Shown here in pieces: positions 51,655 to 61,700 of a stretch of DNA of 64,000 nt. Origin of the DNA: Thereva unica (lineage: Eukaryota; Arthropoda; Insecta; Diptera; Therevidae); contig OX465281.1 in NCBI GenBank assembly GCA_949987705.1, forward strand, positions 191,753,112 to 191,817,111, read 5' to 3'. The position numbers and the translations under genes are program-made. Under the pieces are notes generated by a model. It searched no databases, had not been told where the DNA came from, and worked only from the letters and a program-made list of their open reading frames with translations. The first letter of the stretch is position 1. Each line of letters starts with the position of its first letter.

Positions 51655-52708
51655 CTACACCTTTTCCAATTGTAATTCAGAAAGCGTCAATTGTAATTCC
51701 GATTTGTCAATTGTAATTCAGAAAGTATCAATTGTAATTCAGAAAATATCAATTGTAATTCAGAAAATTTCAATATTCATCTCAGTGATGCAGTAAATTG
51801 ACCAAATAATTTCTTTCATTACATAATTAATATCCTCCTAACCACATTATGCATGATCATCATCATCAGGAGCTCCACAGCCTATTGTTGACCTTGGATT
51901 CCTCCAGCATTCGCTTCCATGATTCTCGATCCCTGGCCCGACTTTTCCAGTTTATTATATTCAACTGTCTCAAGCCTTCCGCGACGTCATCTATGTATCT
52001 TTTCTTTGACGATCTGGTCTCCGTTTTCCTGGCGGTACTTTCTCCAGCATTATTTTTATCGGGCTCCGTTCCCCACCTTGTTGGACATGACCAATCCATC
52101 ATTTATTTTGATAGTTTGGAATCTACTGATTTCATACAACTCGGAGTTGTATCTTCTCCTCCAAACGCCATTAGCCTGTATGCCTTTGTAGATCGAACGA
52201 AGGATTTTCCTTTCGAATCTTCCTGCCAATGCTTCGTCTGCGTTTTTCAATGTCCACACTTCCGAACCATATAGTGGGACAGGCCTTATTAGTGTTGTGA
52301 CACCATCGTGCATGATATCGTCCGATTATTACTGTTTCAATGCTAAGTTGTGTTATCTGACGCAATCTCTAAAAGTCTCCCAGTTGATAACCTTTTTCGT
52401 GCAAACGATGTAAAGCGAATGTTTAGGCAAGCTGTGAAACAAAATAAAACCTTCTGCGTTCCATACATAATATTCCAGTTGCAGAAATTGCTGCAATTGG
52501 ATGAATGTTGAATTTTTCTGAATTACAATTGATACTTTCTGAATTACAATTGACAAATCTGAACTACAATTGATACTTTCTGAAATACAATTGACTAATT
52601 TGAATTACAATTTATTCTTTCTGAATTACAATTGACTAATCTGAATTACATTTGACGCTTTCTGAATTACAATTGATACTTTCTGAATTACAATTGGAAA
52701 AGGTGTAG
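51655..52708. mobile_element. Foldback-like element, copy 1, with ~21-bp repeat arrays as ends
   Basis: Starts CTACACCTTTTCCAATTGTA and ends with the reverse complement. Each end is a small tandem array of a 20-22-bp unit (CAATTGTAATTCAGAAAGTAT and variants): about 5 units at the left (51666-51780) and about 9 in inverted orientation at the right (52505-52700). Inverted arms made of short direct repeats are the hallmark of Drosophila FB/foldback elements, although no 9-bp duplication is visible here. The middle contains a dead LINE fragment also found in copy 2 (53003-53945), so the fragment is part of the mobile unit and was amplified with it. Confidence 0.8.
51866..52313 (-). pseudogene. 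LINE 3' fragment inside foldback-like copy 1
   Basis: Reverse-strand frames read L-I-R-P-V-P-L-Y-G-S-E-V-W-T-L-K-N-A-D-E-A-L, F-E-R-K-I-L-R-S-I-Y-K-G-I-Q-A-N-G-V-W-R-R-R-Y-N-S-E-L, and after a frameshift S-S-K-K-R-Y-I-D-D-V-A-E-G-L-R-Q-L-N-I and N-R-L-W-S-S, the extreme C-terminus of a LINE reverse transcriptase. The end runs into a (GAT)n tail on the reverse strand (51853-51870). Internal sequence between the two blocks is shortened. Confidence 0.75.
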
Positions 52709-53002
52709 AACTTCACAAAATAATTTGCAAAAAATTCAAAAGATAGCCGTGTTGCAATAGTTTTAAAGATATCTGCGAAATTTTTGGTATAGTCCTCATT
52801 TTATTATGTTAATCAAATTTTTTTTATGAAAATAAATTATAGATAACACGTCTAGGCCTTGAAATATAATGGTCCAATGCATTTAAAATTTAGAACGTAA
52901 GTAGTTTTTTGTATGAAAGGTGCAACAAAGTAAAAACAATTGTATAAGGACCCGCTTCGTTGATCGTAACAAAAATATAAAAATGGGGGCCATAAATTAA
53001 AA
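52709..53002. other. Spacer between the two foldback-like copies
   Basis: About 290 bp of AT-rich, non-coding sequence with no repeat structure that I can see. Confidence 0.5.
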
Positions 53003-53945
53003 CTACACCTTTTCCAATTGTAATTCCGAAAGCGTCAATTGTAATTCAGATTAGTCAATTGTAATTCAGAAAGTATCAGTTGTAATTCAGATTAGTCAAT
53101 TGTATTTCAGAAAGTATCAATTGTAGTTCAGATTTGTCAATTGTAATTCAGAAAATTTCAAGATTCAACTCATTGATGCAGTAAATTGACCAAATAATTT
53201 CTTTCATTACAGAATAAATATTATCCTAGCCACATCATGCATGATGATCATCATCAGGAGCTCCACAGCCTATTGTTGGCCTTGGCTTCCTCCAGCATTC
53301 ACCTCCATGATTCTCGATCCCTGGCCCGATTTTTCGTTTCTTATATTCAACTGCCTCAAGTCGTCTTCGACGTCATCTATGTATCTTTTCTTTGACGTCC
53401 TGGTCTCCTTTTTCCTGGCGGTACTTTCCCCTGTATTACTTTGTAGATCGAACGAAGGAATTTCCATTCGAATCTTCCTACCAATGCTTCGTCTTCGTTT
53501 TTCAATGTCCACACTTTCGAACCATATATAGTGGGACAGGTTTAATAGTGTTGTGACACCATCAAGCGTGATATCGTCCCATTATTACTGTTTCAGTGCT
53601 AAGTTGTGTTATCTGGTGCAATCTCTAAAAGTCTTTCAGTTGATAACCCATTTCGTGCAAATGATGTTAAAGCGAATGGTTAGGCTAACTGTGAAGCAAA
53701 TTAAAATCTTCTGCGTTCCATACATAAAATTCCTGTTGCAAAAATTGCTGCAATTGGATGAATGTTGAATTTTTCTGAATTACAATTGATACTTTCTAAA
53801 TTACAATTGATACTTTCTGAATTACAATTAATACTTTCTGAATTACAATTGACAAATCTGAATTACAATTGATACTTTCTGAAATACAATTGACTAATCT
53901 GAATTACAATTGATACTTTCTGAATTACAATAGAAAAAGGTGTAG
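53003..53945. mobile_element. Foldback-like element, copy 2
   Basis: Same termini (CTACACCTTTTCCAATTGTA...) and same ~21-bp repeat arrays as copy 1, same orientation, 294 bp downstream of it. The internal LINE fragment matches copy 1 but has lost about 120-150 bp (from the equivalent of about 52040 to 52175, giving CCCCTGTATTACTTTGTAGATCG). Array unit number and order differ between copies, so the ends evolve by repeat gain and loss. Confidence 0.8.
53270..53512 (-). pseudogene. LINE 3' fragment inside foldback-like copy 2
   Basis: Reverse-strand reading gives K-K-R-Y-I-D-D-V-E-D-D-L-R-Q-L-N-I-R-N, the counterpart of the copy 1 fragment, with the middle deleted and frame lost. It ends in the same (GAT)n tail near 53235. 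Confidence 0.7.
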
Positions 53946-54214
53946 TGGGATGTTGTGCCTAGAGACTAGCCACTAATTACGCTTTTTCATGGTATTTTTT
54001 CTGTTGAATATCACTTCAGACTTTATATTATTTCCGCGAAATTTTTTAATGATTTTTAAAGTCGCCGAAGAGCCATAAAAAATCAAGAAAATTATATTTT
54101 TTCACTTTTAATTAAGTTAATGTTTATGTTCTCCTGAGTATCATTATTAAATAATATAATTTAGTGATAGATTAAAACATGTTCCACCGAAGTAAAAAAA
54201 ATTATATTTCTCCA

Positions 54215-54282
54215 TTGCCCGGCCGAGAATTGAACTTGGTTCCCGGGATAGGATTCCAGCGCCTTAGCTCTAGGCTACCGAT
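54215..54282 (-). repeat. tRNA-like SINE head, second family
   Basis: The reverse strand reads GGTAGCCTAGAGCTAAGGCG, then GGAATCCTATCCCGGGAAC and the B-box-like AGTTCAATTCTCGG. Box A and box B have tRNA-like spacing, but stems do not pair well, so this is a decayed tRNA-derived SINE head, related to but distinct from the one at 57462-57537. Confidence 0.55.
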
Positions 54283-55540
54283 ATATGTATGTAGTTTATT
54301 ATGTTATCTCTTTTTTGTCGTTAAATATACTTCCGGTGGGAATTTCCAGACCATTTTCTCAGTTTTAGGTCTCTTGATCAAGAGCTACAATTTGATATAT
54401 GTCCCAAGTCTGTAGCGACAGTACTTTCAGAGATGAAAGAAGGTCACAGATGGACAGACAGACAGACGGACAGAGCCTCTGTATAAGCTTTTTTTTTTTG
54501 AAAAAGCTAAAACCTAAGATAAAAATGTTCCGTAATAAAATAAACTTTTTTAATTTCAAATAAATTCATTAAATAAAAAAAAAAATAATTTTTCTTCATT
54601 TTCTAAAAATAATATCAACAAATCTTGTAAAAAATTTTAGTAAAAAAGGAAAATTCTGAAAACAGAATTTCAAGATAAATAAAATTGAAAATGATTGTGC
54701 AACCTTCATTACGTCAAAGAAACCCTTAGCTTTTTACGAAGGTCAGTGGGACGTCTCCAGGTCGAAGCTGCAGTAGTGCGAAAGTTGCTGAAATTGTTTT
54801 ACCTTCTTTATTTTTGGAGACAAATAAAAAAATACACGATAAAGAATCGTGAACCATCCACTGAAGGACGGAAATATCTCTGCTGCTGATGTGCTGATTT
54901 CCATGGACATAGCATAAATTTAAATTCAATCTAATTAGGATGCTTTTATATTTTTTTTTCTTTTTACATTTTATTTTGGTTGCGGAAAGGATTGCGAAGG
55001 AGCTGATTCAAATAATTAAAGCAAAAAAGGTCAGTTTTAAGGGCGAATGGTGGTCAACTTCTAAAGTTGACGTGGAAATATCGGAGAACAATTTCTATAT
55101 TACTTAAGTTGAAATATTTGTATCAACTTATGATTTATGTGACACTTTGTACAGGATGGTCCGTGACAGATTTACAATTTGAAAATCGAACGAATATATA
55201 GGTATAAATCCGTTGCACGAAGGAGCTGGAGACGCATATAGTTCGACGCGGCTTGTGTCGGGATTGTGTAAACTTGAATTTGAATTATAAACACGAGTTG
55301 GTTTAGTGACGAGCACATTTCCATATAAATGGGTTTGTTAACAAGCAAAACTGTAGACATTGGGCACGAAAATCCCCCAGATTTAAGCACCAAACGAGCC
55401 CTGCACAGCCGAAAAGCGACTCTATCCACGAATCGAACTATCTTCTTTGAAAATTCGGTGTTCAACGAGACGCTGCTCCAACAGTCAAGTCTAGACAGAA
55501 TGCTGAACCTGTTCTGGCGGCGTGACCTACAAATATGATG
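54283..55540. other. Stretch without recognised genes
   Basis: Contains a (GACA)n-like tract at 54451-54474 and AT-rich sequence. The frames at 54695-54889 and 55172-55594 show no known motif. Confidence 0.35.
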
Positions 55541-55659
55541 TATAGGGATGTAGTATAGTAGACCCAATACTTCAACAAAAGGGTGATTCTTCATGTGCTC
55601 TCCTTATTCCAAAGGAGTTCAGAAATTAGAATCATACGATTTGCGATGGTCGAACGCTT

Positions 55660-55790
55660 TCAAGCGTTTTTCATAGTATGGCAATACCCCAGTAATTGTC
55701 AACCAAGTGCTTGTCACATGCTTTATGAATCGCAGAAGGAAACTGGAAGGCTGTTGGTTGGGACCATTGGTACTTAGTTAGGTTATTTTG
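55660..55790 (-). pseudogene. Jockey-like LINE relic, reverse transcriptase piece
   Basis: On the reverse strand: I-H-K-A-C-D-K-H-L-V-D-N-Y-W-G-I-A-I-L, matching the P-I-Y-K-S-G-D-K-H-x-V-D-N-Y-R-G-I-A-I-L block of the element at 35312-36753. Probably the same insertion as the endonuclease piece at 56520-56760, which lies upstream on the same strand. Confidence 0.65.
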
Positions 55791-55794
55791 AATT

Positions 55795-56115
55795 AGAGTT
55801 GCGATACGAGTTGAATTGAGAGTTGATTTAAGAGTGGAGCTAATAGCTGAGTTAAAGCTTGAGTTTAGATGAGCTAAGTTGAGTGTGTAGAGTTTAGTTA
55901 AGGCCTCAGACCAGGGTTGAGATGAGTTGAGATAAGTAGATTTGCGTTAAGTTCAGTTAAGAGTTAGCTTAAAGGTTGAATTAAGAGTTTAGTTCAGTAA
56001 ATAGTTGAGTTGAGAGGAGTTCAGTTGATTTTTAAGAGTTGGGCTAAGAATTAAGTTAAGAGGTTTGCTAGGTATAGTTAGGTTGAATACAATTGAGTTA
56101 AGTTAACTGTTCACT
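55795..56115. repeat. Degenerate GAGTTAA-type simple repeat
   Basis: About 320 bp in which GAGTT, GAGTTAA, GAGTTGA and AGTTAAG words recur at irregular 5-8-bp steps. The strand is strongly depleted in C. It separates the two parts of the Jockey relic. Confidence 0.7.
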
Positions 56116-56519
56116 TAAAAAAACAGTAAAATTTAAACGAGTAAATAGTAGAACTACGGGAGTTGCGATAGATCAAAACAAAAATATAGCCCGAATAACT
56201 TCGCTGAATATAGAACTTACAATACAAAGTGCAGATAAACCTAATAGCTGTGTTTTTTTAATGACCTATAAAATTCTTCCGCATACAAATCTGAAGACCC
56301 AGGTTTTATCGAGGTCTCTATCTATTTCTTTTCAGAGTGTAGCAAACTTCACGCCAGTCGGAGAAACTTAATTTGGATATTAAAAATAAGGATGTCGAAA
56401 AGAAAATTTAATTTTTTGTTTAACCCTTGGCACTCCATTTTTTATTACTTAAGAGCGCAGTGTAGCAAACGGCGCAGTAGGAATGTCCTCGGAGCTAGTG
56501 CACTGACTTTACTCATACT

Positions 56520-56760
56520 AAGGTATGTTCAAAAGATTGTGATGATGTAGTCGCGATCAATCCACTATTTAAGGCGTTTTTAACAGCTATGAGGACTCCA
56601 CCTCCTCTTGAGAAACTCTTAGATATACATATATAATCCCTATTGCATCTGTGAACTGACCAGCTGCCATCCAAGATCTCCTAGTTAAGGAAGTTGTCAT
56701 TCAACCAAGTCTCAGTTAACACTAGTACATTGAAGTCACACGATTTGGAGGCGATAAAAA
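56520..56760 (-). pseudogene. Jockey-like LINE relic, endonuclease piece
   Basis: The reverse strand reads V-L-T-E-T-W-L-N-D-N-F-L-N (56690-56730, the L-T-E-T-W motif of LINE AP endonucleases), then L-D-G-S-W-S-V-H-R-C-N-R, S-R-G-G-G-V-L-I-A-V (about 56575-56610). Stops break the frame. Together with 55660-55790 it marks an old, mostly erased LINE. Confidence 0.65.
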
Positions 56761-56829
56761 GATCCTTCAGTTTGCCTCTAATCCCAGTTATGATAGAAGA
56801 GCCTTAAGTTATCAGAAGATGTTGGCTTA

Positions 56830-57369
56830 GAATGACGGGTAGAATCACGGGTTTCGGGGGAACCTAGTTAAGGACGATAATATCTATTTGATTCGTCCCG
56901 ACTTCTTTGAAGTTGTGAGATACATATGCTTTGCTCTGACATGAGACGCTAACTTGCCTTGTCCTTGCTAACTTGCTGAGGGGAAAATTGGAATTATTCA
57001 TGGAATTTTGTAAACAGTTCGAGGAGGGTATTATGTTCTGTAGGTAGACCCTCTTACTGAATAGAAATTATGAGACTAGTCCTGGTCTCTTACCATTAAT
57101 GCAGGTTGCCAGGCAAATACAAACATCATCAAAGACCCTCCACCAAGCGCGAAAGCAAATATCTACTCTCTGAGGAATTGCAGATATAATGGGGGTTGTA
57201 GAAGATGCAAGAAAGGCGACTGGCATCTTACCGAAGAATCTGACGACATTTGTTGTCCCAATTGATACATTATCAATATTTCGAAACACATCCAAATTTG
57301 ACACGGCACATCCTCATACTTCTACAAACTTTAGAGAGCGGCAGAATAAACTTTGTCTCCACAATCATT
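56830..57369. other. Stretch without recognised genes
   Basis: Overlapping frames on both strands (57068-57304, 57189-57371) have no familiar motif. They may be further LINE debris. Confidence 0.3.
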
Positions 57370-57540
57370 GATGTTATGGGAATGCCTATGACAGGAGGAA
57401 TCAGGAATGTAAAGAGGGAAGAAGAGAGAAGGAAAGTTATGAAGGTGGGAAAGGCGAAGGACCGTGGCGCTGCCGGGATTCGAACCCGGGACCTCTGGGA
57501 TAGCAGTCAGGCGCCTTACCCCTAGATTACCGAGGCCCCT
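57370..57540 (-). mobile_element. tRNA-derived SINE, short copy
   Basis: Reverse strand: head GGGGCCTCGGTAATCTAGGG...B box GGTTCGAATCCC (57462-57537), then a body shared with the SINE at 32982-33482 (plus-strand words GGAGGAATCAGGAATGTAAA and GAAGGAAAGTTATG). It lacks the poly(A) end and the longer body of the other copy, so it is truncated near 57370. Confidence 0.7.
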
Positions 57541-57611
57541 TGCTTGGTAGAGCTTCTAGTCACCTCCCTTCTAGGTGGTGGAAATTAGCACAATCAAAAT
57601 AATTGCAGAAA

Positions 57612-57988
57612 TCTATGGAGAGATGGATTGAAAGTAAAGGGGTAGTTCAATAAACCACCTCCACTTTTATTTTAACAGAAGATCTGTCTTTATTTATAAA
57701 TTTATGAATTTTAATTACAACTGTTTATTTACTGTTTATTAATCTATGTTTATTTACTGTTTTCTATGTTTACTGTTTTCTATGTTTTTTTTCTATGTTT
57801 ATTTACTGTTTATTTACTGTTACTGTAATCTATGTTTATTTAATCTATGTTTATTTACTGTTTATTAATCTATGGAGAGATGGATTGAAAGTAAAGGGGT
57901 AGTTCAATAAACCATCTCCACTTTTATTTTAACAGAAGATCTGTCTTTATTTAAAAATTTATGAATTTTAATTACAACTGTTTATTTA
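57612..57988 (+). repeat. Direct repeat of ~118 bp enclosing a minisatellite
   Basis: AATCTATGGAGAGATGGATT... recurs at 57612 and 57870, 258 bp apart; the two copies are nearly identical over about 118 bp. Between them (57725-57868) lie repeats of CTATGTTTATTTACTGTT-type words. Probably a tandem duplication that slipped; unrelated to the 118-bp satellite monomer despite the equal length. Confidence 0.8.
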
Positions 57989-57989
57989 C

Positions 57990-58473
57990 ATTTTTATTTT
58001 AACATGCATCACTTTATCAATAACTAGATAACATGTATCACTTTTTTAATTGTTTGTAAACTATAACTAATTGTTAGTATAACTATATTTTCTCACTTGC
58101 AAAAATACTTATATTATTTTTAATTCAATTAACTTCTGACAGATAAGTCATAATTTTTTATTTTTTTAATTTCTTACTTAGCCTTGGCTGACTTGGTTTT
58201 CATGCAAGTCTCCTTGGCTAAGTAAAAGCAAAAAAAATGTTATATACATGTTTTTCTTTAAATCAATATTTGCCAAGTTACATATTTGCGATTGAAATTG
58301 TTGATTTTTGATCCAAAAAATGCATGTTTTCGAGTGTTTTTGACGTGACAACGTCTTATAAATCGGAGCGCGCGGACGGAGAATGTCCCGAAACGGTGTG
58401 TGGTGGGAGTGGCCTATGCGTATGTGTGAGTAAGCGACGCCGGCTCCGCCGTATATTAGCCGTGTTTTTTTAA
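57990..58473. other. Non-coding stretch
   Basis: No gene recognised. An imperfect inverted repeat (TTACTTAGCC...GGCTAAGTAA) at 58175-58225 could form a hairpin. Confidence 0.4.
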
Positions 58474-58504
58474 TCCTTACTAATATTATAAATGCGAAAG
58501 TAAC

Positions 58505-58557
<53 letters not shown>
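58505..58557 (+). repeat. (CTGT)n microsatellite of copy 2
   Basis: About thirteen CTGT units, three more than in copy 1, at the same place in the element head. Confidence 0.9.
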
Positions 58558-58772
58558 TACGCTTTCACGCCTAAACCACTAAACCGATTTTGATGAAATT
58601 TGCTACAGACATAGTTTAGACCTTGGAGACGGACATAGGCTACTTTTTATGGAGAAAAAAAGGGTTTAAGGGGGAGAAATGGGGTTCAATAAGTTGTAAG
58701 GGGATTTTTTATCTTTACTTTTTTTTTCTATTGTATAAAAAGTAACTGACTGACAGACAACGCACAACCTAA

Positions 58773-61700
58773 ACCGCTGGAGCTAAAGGGCTGAAATTTT
58801 GACAGTGAATCCCTATAATTGCGTGGACATCCACTATAAAGCGATTTTTCGAAATTCATCCCTTAAGGGGGTGAAATGGGGTTTATCCAAACCGCTGGAG
58901 CTATAGGGTTGAAATTTTAACAGTGGATCCCTATAATGACGTTTACATCCACTAAAGAGCGATTTTTCGAAATTCATCCCCTAAGGGTGTGAAATAGGGT
59001 TTTTACAAACCGCTAAAGCTATAGGGCTGAAATTTGGACAGTGCATCCCTATAATGGAGTGGACATCCACTATAAAGCGATTTTTCGAAATTCATCCCTT
59101 AAGCGGGTGAAATAGGGTTTATCCAAACCGCTGGAGCTATAGGGTTGAAATTTTAACAGTGCATCCCTATAATGACGTGGACATCCACTAAAGAGCGATT
59201 TTTCGAAATTCATCCCCTAAGGGTGTGAAATGGGGTTTTTACAAACCGCTAAAGCTATAGGGCTGAAATTTTGACAGTGCATCCCTATAATGACGTTTAC
59301 ATCCACTAAAGAGCGATTTTTCGAAATTCATCCCCTAAGGGTGTGAAAAAGGGTTTTTACAAACCGCTAAAGCTATAGGGCTGAAATTTGGACAGTGCAT
59401 CCCTATAATGGAGTGGGCATCCACTATAAAGCGATTTTTCGAAATTCATCCCTTAAGCGGGTGAAATAGGGTTTATCCAAACCGCTGGAGCTATAGGGTT
59501 GAAATTTTAACAGTGCATCCCTATAATGACGTGGACATCCACTAAAGAGCGATTTTTCGAAATTCATCCCCTAAGGGGGTGAAATGGGGTTTATACAAAC
59601 CGTTGGAGCTATAGGGCTGAAATTTTGACAGTGCATCCCTATAATGGCGTGGACATCCGCTAAGAAGCGATTTTTCGAAATTCATCCCCTAAGGGGGTGA
59701 AATGGGGTTTACCCAAACCGCTGGAGCTATAGGGCTGAAATTTTGACAGTGTATCCCTATAATGGCGTGGACATCCACTATAAAGCGATTTTTCGAAATT
59801 CATCCCTTAAGGGGGTGAAATGGGGTTTATCCAAACCGCTGGAGCTATAGGGTTGAAATTTTAACAGTGGATCCCTATAATGACGTGGACATCCACTATA
59901 AAGCGATTTTTCGAAATTCATCCCTTAAGGAGGTGAAATAGGGTTTATCCAAACCGCTAAAGCTATAGGGTTGAAATTTTGACAGTGCATCCCTATAATG
60001 GCGTGGACATCCGCTAAGAAGCGATTTTTCGAAATTCATCCCCTAAGGGGGTGAAATGGGGTTTACCCAAACCGCTGGAGCTATAGGGCTGAAATTTTGA
60101 CAGTGCATCCCTATAATGGCGTGGACATCCACTATAAAGCGATTTTTCGAAATTCATCCCTTAAGGGGGTGAAATGGGGTTTATCCAAACCGCTGGAGCT
60201 ATAGGGTTGAAATTTTAACAGTGGATCCCTATAATGACGTGGACATCCACTATAAAGCGATTTTTCGAAATTCATCCCTTAAGGGGGTGAAATAGGGTTT
60301 ATCCAAACCGCTGGAGCTATAGGGTTGAAATTTTAACAGTGCATCCCTATAATGACGTGGACATCCACTATAAAGCGATTTTTCGAAATTCATCCCTTAA
60401 GGGGGTGAAATGGGGTTTATCCAAACCGCTGGAGCTATAGGGTTGAAATTTTAACAGTGGATCCCTATAATGACGTGGGCATCCACTAAAGAGCGATTTT
60501 TCGAAATTCATCCCCTAAGGGTGTGAAATGGGGTTTTTACAAACCGCTAAAGCTATAGGGCTGAAATTTTGACAGTGCATCCCTATAATGACGTTTACAT
60601 CCACTAAAGAGCGATTTTTCGAAATTCATCCCCTAAGGGTGTGAAATAGGGTTTTTACAAACCGCTAAAGCTATAGGGCTGAAATTTGGACAGTGCATCC
60701 CTATAATGGAGTGGACATCCACTATAAAGCGATTTTTCGAAATTCATCCCTTAAGGGGGTGAAATAGGGTTTATCCAAACCGCTGAAGCTATAGGGTTGA
60801 AATTTTAACAGTGCATCCCTATAATGACGTGGACATCCACTAAAGAGCGATTTTTCGAAATTCATCCCCTAAGGGTGTGAAATGGGGTTTTTACAAACCG
60901 CTAAAGCTATAGGGCTGAAATTTTGACAGTGCATCCCTATAATGACGTTTACATCCAGTAATCCACTAAAGAGCGATTTTTCGAGATTCATCCCCTAAGG
61001 GTGTGAAATAGGGTTTTTACAAACCGCTAAAGCTATAGGGCTGAAATTTGGACAGTGCATCCCTATAATGGAGTGGACATCCACTATAAAGCGATTTTTC
61101 GAAATTCATACCTTAAGGGGGTGAAATAGGGTTTATCCAAACCGCTGAAGCTATAAGGTTGAAATTTTAACAGTGCATCCCTATAATGACGTGGACATCC
61201 ACTAAAGAGCGATTTTTCGAAATTCATCCCCTAAGGGTGTGAAATGGGGTTTTTACAAACCGCTAAAGCTATAGGGCTGAAATTTTGACAGTGCATCCCT
61301 ATAATGACGTTTACATCCACTAAAGAGCGATTTTTCGAAATTCATCCCCTAAGGGTGTGAAAAAGGGTTTTTACAAACCGCTAAAGCTATAGGGCTGAAA
61401 TTTGGACAGTGCATCCCTATAATGGAGTGGGCATCCACTATAAAGCGATTTTTCGAAATTCATCCCTTAAGCGGGTGAAATAGGGTTTATCCAAACCGCT
61501 GGAGCTATAGGGTTGAAATTTTAACAGTGCATCCCTATAATGACGTGGACATCCACTAAAGATCGATTTTTCGAAATTCAGCCCCTAAGGGTGTGAAATG
61601 GGGTTTTTACAAACCGCTAAAGCTATAGGGCTGAAATTTTGACAGTGCATCCCTATATTGGAGTGGACATCCACTATAAAGCGATTTTTCGAAATTCATC

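Noticed and set aside
51666..51780. CRISPR-like array of ~21-bp repeats
   Set aside because: Units are directly adjacent without unique spacers, occur inverted at the other end of the element, and the genome is eukaryotic.
57462..57537. Possible tRNA gene with good A and B boxes (reverse strand)
   Set aside because: The anticodon stem pairs poorly, and the downstream sequence is shared with the SINE at 32982-33482. It is a SINE head.
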